Shown: piece by piece, positions 1-8,561 of the stretch
Layout of the letters: the number at the start of each line of letters is the position of its first letter
How positions within the stretch are numbered: position 1 is the stretch's first letter
From: Physocladia obscura
Taxonomy: Eukaryota > Chytridiomycota > Chytridiomycetes > Chytridiales > Chytriomycetaceae
Assembly: GCA_027596945.1 (NCBI GenBank)
Contig: JADGJH010000390.1
Span: 6,789-19,644 of the forward strand
DNA: 12,856 bases
Direction of reading: 5' to 3'
Program-made: the position numbers and the translations under genes
Notes under the pieces: model-generated
Told to the model about the DNA's origin: nothing
Databases searched by the model: none
What the model saw: the letters and a program-made list of their open reading frames with translations, nothing else

Positions 1-18
1 TTTTTTTTTTTTCTCCAG

Positions 19-1751
19 ATTGTCTCAAACTTGACATCGTTCTTGCCCTCACCATCTAAAGGTGCAAATTCGGCATCATTTTTATCAGCAAGCACAGCGA
101 CTGGCAAAGACATTGTTGGGCCTAGTCCTCTTTCGAAGTACGTGCAAGAGTCGTCTGCTCATAAGACAACTGAGATTTTCGCCAATCCTTTGATCAAAAC
201 AGCTCGTGGCGCTACCTCATCAAAATTAGCTTTTCAGAAAACTGGAGTTGGCATTGGTGGTGGTGGATTGCAAAGAGAGTTACATGTGAAAGAACTTGAA
301 AAACGCAGGCAAGTTGAAAATGAAAGACGGGCGATGGAGCTTAAATTACAGGAGGAAGATATTCGAAGAAAAATGGAAGCTAATGCTGCCGCTGCTGTCA
401 AGACCAGTTCCGGATTGGGTGAAAATAAAAAACCAAAGGAGGTTAGTTAAAAATCATTTTTATGAAAATGATTTTACAAATGAAAAAAATGAATTAGATC
501 GATGCTTCAAAAAAGACTGGAAAGCCAAAGCTTTTGGTGAATATGGTATTTATTATTTTAAATAAATATTTTTATTAGACTTCGAAATTTAACTGCAGTT
601 TTTTCAACAGGCCAAAAAGAACGCGAGTCCAGATATTGCTTCTGATGATGCAGATATGGAACTATGCTCACAGCAATCCCTGCCTTTGGACAATGTTAGT
701 AAGATTCCGCCATCAACAGCAAACATTTCGAAACCGGACATTCCGGCACTGGCAACAAAACCGTCAGCTAGTGCTTCTCAAAACCTTGTGGCAGCCAAAC
801 TACCTGTTCCTCCTTGGGGTATGCCTGCATCTGTGGCTGCAATGACGGATGTAAGTTCTATAGAACATAAAAATATTTGAAATAACTCCTTTTTTTTGCT
901 GTAGTTTACTATTCCGATGACAGGTGTATCTACAATGCTTGAAAAATCGGGCAATGTTTTAGAAGTGGGAACTCCAAAAGAATTACCACGATTTAATCCA
1001 AAGCCAAAAATGGTTGCACAGGCGGGCATACTGAAAAATTCAACGCCATCATTCGATGCCAGGCTAGCCGAGAAGCAAAAAGAAAATGCTGCTTTTATGT
1101 CTGCAGCTGAAATTGCTGGAATAAGCAACAACGGCAGTGGAAGTGGGAGCGACAGTAAAGATATCTTGGGTGGGATGTTTATTATTCCTGCACCTGTTAA
1201 AAAGTTGCCAAAAGAAGCGACCAAAATCGGAAAAAAAAGTTCAGATGGACCTGCCACAATTGTAGACGAAAATGGAGAGCTTCCTGAAATTCCTGAGTAT
1301 GTAATTTGCTCATCCTCTTTTTATTTTTATTTTTAGTAACTCCCTCACACAAATGCAGCACGGATGATGAAGATGATGACTCCTCTGAAGATGATCAACA
1401 GCAAGCTGTACAACAACCAAAGACCCCAATCGCTGTAAAATCCGATCAGAGCAAATCAGTCATTCCATCTTGGGTTCAGACACCTAATTTAATGCAATCA
1501 CTCACGAATCAGATTTCCCGAGATCCGACAGCAATTTTTGGAACAATCCAGCCACTGTCATTGGAAGGTTCAATTTTGCAATATTTGCTTCCATTTTTGA
1601 TTTGATTTGCTAAGAATGATACTCAGATGTTTTCAAAGAGAGGTTAACCCATCGTAAATTCCGAGACTCGATGGCAGGAAATTGGGTTGGTTATGGCGAA
1701 TTAACCCCCGAAGAAGAAGAAGCATATAGGCAAAAGATGGGTTATGAGTAG
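19..1751 (+). CDS. INCENP/Sli15-like inner centromere protein, 3' part (5' end outside window)
   Basis: Regulatory and scaffold subunit of the chromosomal passenger complex, which binds and activates Aurora kinase through its C-terminal IN-box at centromeres and the spindle midzone. Exons in window: 19-441, 611-850, 905-1296, 1359-1567, 1627-1751, all joining in frame (462 residues visible). The window opens in an intron (pyrimidine tract, CAG at 16-18), so the start is missing. Seen in order: a low-complexity Ser/Ala region, a charged helix rich in Glu/Arg/Lys (bases 285-400, like the single-alpha-helix or coiled-coil of INCENP), Pro-rich disorder, an acidic stretch (LPEIPDTDDEDDD), then the IN-box: IPSW, a DPTAIFG block and PLSLEDVF, aligned with IPTW...LFGTILPLDLEDIF of animal INCENP. 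The tail after the IN-box (GELTPEEEEAYRQKMGYE) looks fungal. The last intron (1568-1626) uses donor GTTCAA; without splicing it the IN-box would be truncated. Family is confident; upstream exons are unseen. Confidence 0.88.
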
Positions 1752-1768
1752 TTAGTGGATCTTTCGCG

Positions 1769-1774
1769 AATAAA
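1769..1774 (+). promoter_or_regulatory. Candidate polyadenylation signal AATAAA of the INCENP-like gene
   Basis: AATAAA followed directly by a T-rich run, 17 bases after the stop codon. Fungal poly(A) signals are loose, so this is only a plausible site. Confidence 0.35.
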
Positions 1775-1914
1775 TTTTTTTTTTTGTAAAAAGATTAAAA
1801 ACCATTTTCATTTCAAAAACGGTAAATTTTCCGCGAGTATTTAATTTATTAGAAAAACAGTACTGACAACTTTCATTTGGAAAGTTTGAGAGGCGCTGAC
1901 ATGGAACTAATCTT

Positions 1915-1984
1915 AGCAAACATTTATTGCATCTGGTTAGTGGCAATACAAAATTGCATATTGTAGATGCAATAAATGTTTGCT
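1915..1984. repeat. Perfect 20-bp inverted repeat with 30-nt loop
   Basis: The left arm (1915-1934, ending CATTTATTGCATCT) is exactly complementary to the right arm (1965-1984, starting AGATGCAATAAATG). The 30-base loop (1935-1964) contains a second small inverted repeat, GCAAT (1943-1947) and ATTGC (1953-1957). It lies between the INCENP-like stop and the start of the decayed ABCA copy. It could be a stem in the INCENP 3' UTR, a cruciform-forming rearrangement point or a remnant of a small element; the sequence does not decide between these. Confidence 0.75.
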
Positions 1985-1999
1985 GCAGTAATAATAAGA

Positions 2000-3065
2000 T
2001 TAAAATAAACAGTATATGCCTTTGATGATGGTTTTTATTTTCAAGAAGTATCATTAACAAGTTAATAAAAACATTGGCTGCAATTGAAAGTAGGTTAATT
2101 TTAAAATTATCAATGAACTAATACAGAAATAACTCCTCTTTGGACAAAAAGAAACGACATCTACACGGGCGTTAAACACAATTAAAAAATTGCTATATCT
2201 TGGAAACCCCCATAGAAGTCTACCTACAAATGTACATGCTTTCCCCACATTTCCCACCTTTTTTATTGAAAGCAATTCCAATGGATCCATACTCAAGACT
2301 ACACTAATGATGCACTTCTACAATTCAAACATTTAAAAAAAACTCTTGCATGATAAACTAAGAATTTGATTCCACAACTCTTTTGCATAGGCTCACTTGA
2401 AAGTACAAACGTGACAAAGATAACTATGAATGAAGTACATTAGAAAGCTTTGCACTCACAAGTTTAGCTGGTAGATTGACAAAAAGGCTTATTGGCGGTG
2501 AAAAAAAGAGAATTTATTGTGGATTGGGCAATCTGAAGTTTTATTTTGCAACAGTAAACCACATAAACTTCGAGATCTGATTAAAAAATTTTCACTTTCT
2601 TTTTTGAGTGGGTCCTAAACTGCAGTCATTGATTTGGAAAATTATTCAAAAAGGAAAAGAAAGAAAAGCAGTGATATTGGTAAAATAGCTCTTCGAACAA
2701 TTTATGAATAAATATAGCATGCATTCCATGAAAGAAATAGATGTGTTGCGACAATGCTTGGTATACACTTCAATTTAAATAGTGAGAATATGAATAAAGT
2801 TCTGAATGGGTTGAAACATTCATGCCTACCGGTTTCAAACAATTAACTCACTTGCAACAATGAAAATAATTTTTCTCTGATCAATTGCCAATTTCAAAAA
2901 TTCATGCCATATAATATCACATATTTTTCGAATAAAGGAGATTGGGAAAATAAAGCATGGAATTTCGAATTGAAGAATCAGTCAAAAAAGTCTACAGAAA
3001 GGTTTTATCAAAATAGTATGCGATGATGATGCAAAAACAGATTTCAATAGTAATAATAACAATAA
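2000..3065 (+). pseudogene. Decayed, internally deleted duplicate of the downstream ABCA transporter gene
   Basis: Pieces match the intact gene at 3264-7141 in the same order and orientation. The TM1 region (2019-2061) shares 14 identical bases with 3489-3502 and ATTAACAAG with 3531-3539. A Walker A-like remnant (around 2133-2215) reads LFGQKETT in place of LLGPNGAG. The ABC signature at 2477-2510 reads LTKRLIGGEKK against [11 protein letters not shown], with 13 identical bases (2477-2489 and 6378-6390). 2610-2692 matches the exon with [19 protein letters not shown], and 2720-2765 reads HSMKEIDVL against HSMEEAEAL. 2920-3065 matches the last exon, including a DDDA tail and a TAA-rich 3' flank. 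Stops and frame changes interrupt it throughout, and most of the membrane and extracellular region is missing. Intron edges survive: TAG before GCTCACTTG mirrors the acceptor at 6286, and TTG|GTAAAA mirrors the donor at 6614. This points to DNA duplication rather than retroposition. The left boundary is approximate. Confidence 0.8.
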
Positions 3066-3072
3066 TAATAAT
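3051..3072. repeat. (TAA)n-type simple repeat
   Basis: A short imperfect TAA/CAA trinucleotide run. A similar TAA run directly follows the stop of the intact ABCA gene (7139-7155), so this one is probably the corresponding 3' flank of the decayed copy. Confidence 0.6.
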
Positions 3073-3136
3073 CTGCTTGGATATATATTATTGTACTGTT
3101 GATAAAAACTCCGATGTCAATGTATCGTGGTTCATC

Positions 3137-3153
3137 GTCACATTCAATGTGAC
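3137..3153. promoter_or_regulatory. 17-bp palindrome GTCACATT-C-AATGTGAC upstream of the ABCA start
   Basis: Two perfect 8-base arms around one central C, centred about 119 bases before the ABCA start codon and downstream of a TATATA-containing stretch (around 3080-3090). Position and symmetry suit a site for a dimeric transcription factor, but I cannot name the factor. Confidence 0.4.
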
Positions 3154-3263
3154 ACGTTGGCATTCAAAAGAGACCGTATTCCACACACGAAATTTACACT
3201 GCTGAATATAATTAAAAACAACAAAAAAATTAGTTTTGCTTCAAAATTGTCAGATCAGTTTCT

Positions 3264-6200
3264 ATGAATGTGCGAAGGGCAAAAGTTGCACCGCAACCTG
3301 AACCCAACATCAAATCACTTCCGGACATTTCTTCTCCGCAATCAAAGCGAATATACCCAGAAGAAGTACTTGGAAAAATTCCAAAGAAAATTTTTTCGAA
3401 TAGAGACCAATTTAGAGCATTATCACGAAAATCAATATCCTATCAAAAAAGGCAAATGTTTACAAATTGCTGTTGCATTGGTTGCTGCCCTTTGATGATG
3501 GTCGTAATTTCAGCAGCTCTTGGAAATATTATTAACAAGCTGATAATGCTATCATCAAAAGCTGAAAATGTCTTATATTGCGGGAACAATGCGTCATTAA
3601 ATTCGGCTGGGTATGAAATCTTAAAAATTGTAAAATATAATGACCAAAAAAAAGTTATCCGATTTACAATCTTTCAGACAGTCGAATTTATGGCTTTAAT
3701 ACGATAAACGGGAAGAGTGTTAATTTTTTAACGTACACTGGGAGTGATATATCATCGTTCAGTGCGGAATCTCCAAATCACCCGTGTGTTATGTGGTTTG
3801 GAGAACTATTTCCTTTAAATAGTCAAGTTTATGAAAGAAACTACGCTTTAACTGGATTAGCAAAAATGGATTCGTGAGTACGATATAATGACTTATCCTG
3901 TCACAACTGATAATATTACTCAGTACATATACTTCACCACCTGATAATGGGTGGACAGATGCGTTGACATCTTTATATACATCAAACATCAATGACTTCA
4001 AAACAATGGAAACACTTCTTTCAACTTTACAAACTGAAGCGTGGTATCTCACTGCGGCGGTTTCATCAACATTAGCAAATATTTTAGGGGCGCATCCGTA
4101 TTTATCAACGCTCAGTTATTCTCAGGCAGCAGCATTAGGATCTTCTTACGCAGCTCAGTCTTACCAAACGTTTACCACCACAGCTGATTCAAATGGCTAC
4201 TATGGATTGTTAGGCTCAATTGAAGATCGACTGTATATCAACATATCAACAGGTACTTTTGAGTATCAACGAGGACCATATGCGCAACTGGTTTCTTCTA
4301 CCTCGAACAATGAAGTTGACCTACAATTGGCGAATCTTCTTATGGAACTCATTTCAGAATTGGCAAGTCTCGATAAAAGTGTTTTATATGAGACAAATCC
4401 ATCAACTACAGAGCTTCTTGCCTTTTATGCGAACGCAGGAAAAGTGACACGCAAAATACCGTATGGCGCTATTTTTCTTGATACTTTCAATACAAATACT
4501 TTGGAGGCTCGTTTTATCTTGCATTTTGGTAGTGACAAACGTATTGAAAGCAGTGGAATTTTTCCCACTCAAGGCGAGCGACTACTTACAGCTGTTGCAC
4601 AGTTGGGTCAAGTATCTTTACGTGGTCTGTTAAGCGCAAGTTACTCGACAGCAACAATTACTCAAGGAATTCGAGCATTTCCGGAAGTGGACAGTACTGC
4701 TCTGAATTTGCCGTTCGGTGGTCTTATTGGTCGTATTCTCTATCCTTTTGGAGTGTCTTTTCTGCTGCCTATATTTTCCATTATTCTTGTGAAAGAAAAA
4801 GAAGACCGTATATTTATCATGATGAAATTGAATGGGTTGAAAAGGTATAATGTTATTTGCCATTGCACAATTATAACTCTAACCAACTCAAAAAATTGAA
4901 GCTCAGCTTATTTTTTGAGCCATTATATTACGTTTTACATTCTCTACATTTTATCCACCGCTGTATTTTTGATCTCAGGCGCCATGTCAAGATTAACATT
5001 TTTCACGCAAACTGACCCAGCGCTTCTCATTTTAATGTTTTTCGTTTGGGGCAATATTCAGATTGTATTGGCGTTCATGTTCAGCTCAATTTTCAACAAA
5101 AGTCGGATCGCACTTGGTAAACTTTGAATTTTTTTTTTATATAGTTTTTCTGATTGATCGTTTGTAATAGTGCTTGTATTTCTGATTGTTCTTGTTGGTG
5201 TTATCGTGTCTCTTGTTTCTGAAAAGCTGTTTGCGAATACAACAGCACCTGTTGCGTTTTTCATTTGGCCGCCCTTTGCTTTCTACCGCGCTCTTTCACT
5301 TGTCAATACAGCAAGCTTTACAACAACATCCATAGTAAGAATTCATATACAAAAAAATAGATATAATTGACCTTTACAACCATTCAGCCATATAATTTGT
5401 CAATGATTAAACCTGGAAATGAAGTTTTTACAATTCTATTGTTTATGGTTGCTGAAATTTTCGTGTATGCCCTGATCACTGGATATTTATCTCGAGTTAC
5501 GCCAAGCGACTTTGGTACACCTCTAGCCTGGCATTTTCCAGTAACTTTACCATTACAGCTATGGGACAAAAATCAACGTCGGAAGCTCAACAATGGCTTT
5601 GTTTAGTAATTGTTATTTTTCGTTTGTATTTTGTTTTTCCTGTTTTAATCTTTATTTTTTTATATATATCCTGTATTTACCATCATAAACTTTTCAAAAA
5701 ACACAGGATCCGCAATCCGAAGCGCAACTTGCTCAAACGTTGATAATTGACGCGGCGGAAACAAAATTCGAAGATTCAGATGTTCGTATTGAAAAATTGC
5801 GCGTGGAAGAAAACGAATTCGATACCACGAAATGCCCGCTGATTCTATCACATATGAGAAAAGTGTATCCCAGCCGCAAAGGACTGGGTCCAAAGATTGC
5901 GGTCCGAGATGTTTCATTCGCAACACAGATTGATTCAGTTTTTGGATTACTTGGTCCAAATGGAGCTGGTGATTTTATATTTCATTTAAGTATATTTCAG
6001 TTCGTCCTCCATTAATTGTTATTACTGTTATTTGTAGGAAAGACAACATTAATTAGTATTCTAACCGGTCTGTACCCTGCCAGTTTTGGAAATGCTTTTA
6101 TTGCAGGATTTGATATTCGTGCTGAGGCACAAGAAATTTGCAAAGTTATGGGTATATGCCCACAATTTGATATTTTGTGGGATGATTTGACTGTTGAAGA

Positions 6201-7141
6201 GCACCTGTATTTTTATGTAACTTTTCTGTTTGTTTTTTTTACTTTTTGTTCTTTTCATTTTTTAAATTTTTAAATTTTTTATTTAGGCTAGATTAAAAGG
6301 TGCGAACTCAAAAACAGACACAAGACTTGTCCAAAAGGCCCTTGAAAACGTCTCACTAACCAGCTTGAGGGATCGGCTGACAAAAAGGCTGTCCGGTGGG
6401 GAAAAGAGGCGTCTTTCAATTGCAATTGCACTTATTGGTAACCCAAAAGTCGTATTTCTTGATGAGCCAACTGTAAGTGTGTGTCAAAGCCTAACTTTTT
6501 GCTTCATTTCTGACTATGTCTCTTTTTTTTTCAAGACTGGTCTTGATCCTGAAGTCCGACGCCTAATTTGGAATATCATACATCGAGCAAAAGAAGGAAA
6601 ATCAATTATCTTGGTATACTTACAAAAAATAGTTCTTCAAAATTTCGTTTCTTGAGAAAAAAAAACAAAACAAAAAAACAAAACAACAAGACAACACACA
6701 GCATGGAGGAGGCTGAGGCGCTTTGCAATCGTATTGGAATAATGGCAAAAGGAACTCTTCGCTGCCTAGCTAATTCGTTACGCCTCAAAGATTTGTACGG
6801 CTCTGGATTTCGCTTATATTTTAATGCAAACCCCGAAAACATGGAATGCGCTTGCAAATGGATCGAATCACTGCTTCCAAAAGGCTACAAAAGAACTGAT
6901 GCGTTTTCAACTATGTGAGAGCTTGGTTTTCTTGTTGTTCTTGTCTGTGACTTGAAAAAAAAAACAAAAAAACAGGACATCCTATGAGTTTCCATCGAAA
7001 GAAAACTCTATATCGACTGTTTTTGCTAAAATTGAAGCCGAAAAGGCAAGAAATGGAATTTTGGATTGGGGAATCAGCCAGACTAGTTTGGAGGACGTTT
7101 TTGTCAGAATTATTTCTGAAGATGATGCAAATGCGGACTAA
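3264..7141 (+). CDS. Half-size ABCA-family ABC transporter (TMD-NBD), 1048 aa, 12 exons
   Basis: ATP-driven membrane transporter of the ABCA subfamily (lipid-type substrates in characterised members; substrate here unknown). Exons: 3264-3610, 3682-3873, 3924-4844, 4902-5116, 5171-5334, 5388-5600, 5707-5968, 6038-6216, 6287-6472, 6536-6613, 6691-6914, 6976-7141; all phases agree. An in-frame TAG lies about 14 codons before the ATG. The protein has a basic cytosolic N-terminus, a Cys-rich lead into TM1 (about residues 69-95), a roughly 350-residue extracytoplasmic loop, a membrane block (about 446-645) with the ABCA hallmark [17 protein letters not shown], and one nucleotide-binding domain. NBD motifs: Walker A GPNGAGKTT (about 766-774), Q-loop Q814, signature LSGGEKRR (about 866), Walker B VVFLDEPT ending at 893, H-loop H922. 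All catalytic residues are present, so it should hydrolyse ATP. With one TMD and one NBD it probably dimerises. Weakest junction: donor GTTTAG at 5601. A decayed paralogue lies upstream. Confidence 0.92.
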
Positions 7142-7514
7142 ATAATAATAATAAAATTATTCCTATGTCCATAATTTTTTTTAATTTTTTTTGGAACACA
7201 ATAGAGTATTGGAGCCTTGAAAATTTGTTTAGAAAAATTTCGTAATAGTTAATTTAAAAAAATAATTTCTGCGCCATTTTTTTGCAGCTCTAAATGGATT
7301 CATACAAACGTATATATTGTAGATAGTTTTATTAAAGTAATCATCCTGTTTGGTTCAACTGCGACCATACTAACAAATTCTGAACGAAAAAAGGGGCACT
7401 CAGGGTTTACTAAAAAAAAAGTATACCTATTTTAATTTAAAAAGAAAAAAGAAGAGAAAAAAAAAACGAAAAACACAAATTTTTCATTTCCTCTTACAAA
7501 ATTTCAATCCATCC
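7142..7514. other. A/T-rich intergenic region and ABCA 3' flank
   Basis: No gene seen. It starts with a TAA repeat containing AATAAA (7150-7155), a possible poly(A) signal of the transporter, followed by long A and T runs and a purine-rich A stretch (about 7410-7480). Confidence 0.6.
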
Positions 7515-8215
7515 CTAATTTCTGCCCGAAACGACACTAACCGGTGTCACAAGTATATCCAACGACAGAATGAAAAGCGTCACCGACCACCCAGGCTCAC
7601 CTGAACTTGGATAATTGCACAAACAATATTAGTAATCCAAAATGGTGCGTAACAAACAGCCAAAGTTGACGACAGAAGCACATATTACTTCAATACTTGT
7701 CTGTCAAGTTTCATACGCGCAGCTTCCAAATCCAATTTGTCGCTGCCAGATTTATTGATGAAAAACGCAACGATACGCGGATTTGTGAAGTGCTGGGTCA
7801 ATGTGAATTGATAGGTCCAAGTAGAAATAGGTTTTTGCGAGTGTTGATGTGATGAATCGAATCAAAATTAAGTCAAACGAATCTAAAAAAATGTACTTCG
7901 TTTACGCTATAAGATACGTGGATTTTAGTTTTGTTAATTTTTTTTTTTTTTTTTCAAGCAGGGAACATCCCCAGATCGATCAAGATGAAGTCAAAGTAAT
8001 CGCAGAAAACTTGTAAAATTTTGTCTTCCTTTTCGGCAGAATCATATAATTCCATTCAGTAGCCAAATATCAATACAATCATTGAGTTTCCAAACAAACT
8101 GACAATGCTCATATCAAGATCTTACCCAAATATCAACATCATAAATAGTATTGATCTGAGCAGTGAAAATGCTAGGCAGCCGAAAACTAATAATTTGAGT
8201 GCGCTTGAAAGTTGT
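7515..8215 (-). pseudogene. Broken membrane-protein gene, possibly a seven-transmembrane receptor remnant
   Basis: Reading the minus strand from 8215 downward gives gene-like protein pieces separated by stops and frame changes. One frame gives hydrophobic segments (ALKLLVFGCLAF; SLFGNSMIVLIFGY, with GNSMIV at 8074-8091) interrupted by TAA and TGA. A charged piece (SAEKEDKILQVFCDYFDF) then leads to a poly-A tract and further stops. A second block runs from TQHFTNPRIVAFFINKSG through a basic stretch (AARMKLDRQVLK), an in-frame TAA (7685-7687) and another membrane segment, SSTLAVCYAPFWITNIV, with CYAPFW at 7637-7654. After a frame change, EPGWSVTLFILSLDILVTP follows, ending at a TAG. The GN motif, the basic loop and the C-x-x-P motif in the next helix recall helices 1 and 6 of class A receptors, but that assignment is tentative. 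That this is a decayed gene is more certain than its family. Confidence 0.5.
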
Positions 8216-8561
8216 CATGAACAAGACTGATCGGTTAGATAAGATCCCAGAATTTAAACAACGAACTCGAGTGGCAAGAGATGCCTGTCGGCAATTTTTT
8301 TATATTTTTAATTAACTATATTACTATTTGTTTAGTCAGCATTTTAACCTTTGGCTTTTTTTCGGGTGACAAAACATACAAACACGGCCTGTTTCTCATG
8401 AAAAAGATATTAAATTTCAAGGAGAGCTTATAAGCGAAATCTGTCAAAAATTAACCCAAAAATTTTCCAATTCCGCCCTGGAACTTGAAATGAGATTTTG
8501 CCATTTTTTCTTTGAAGTTCGAAAAACAATAATGGCTATTATTTATAATAATAAATTGATT
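8216..8561. other. Intergenic region between the broken gene and the F-box gene 3' end
   Basis: No coding sequence recognised on either strand. It probably holds the 3' UTR of the minus-strand F-box gene (whose stop is at 8562-8564) and perhaps the lost 5' end of the neighbouring pseudogene. Confidence 0.5.

Noticed and set aside
778..1257. 159-codon minus-strand open frame opposite the INCENP-like gene
   Set aside because: It is antisense to exons whose frame continuity and IN-box ending are well supported; its hydrophobic runs mirror the Ser/Gly/Lys codons of the real gene.
1915..1984. Miniature transposable element (MITE)
   Set aside because: The repeat is a compact stem-loop of 70 bases without a clear target-site duplication and with only one copy in the window.
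1752..2060. Minus-strand open frame between INCENP and the ABCA relic
   Set aside because: Low-complexity translation spanning the hairpin and the relic; no domain or splice support.
3023..3205. 60-codon plus-strand open frame before the ABCA gene
   Set aside because: It starts inside the tail of the decayed ABCA copy and runs through a trinucleotide repeat and the promoter palindrome; not a gene.
8130..8219. Alternative minus-strand frame starting MTTFKRTQIISF with a GTAAGA donor after it
   Set aside because: The only nearby acceptor would give a 27-base intron, too short; the overlapping hydrophobic frame fits the relic better.
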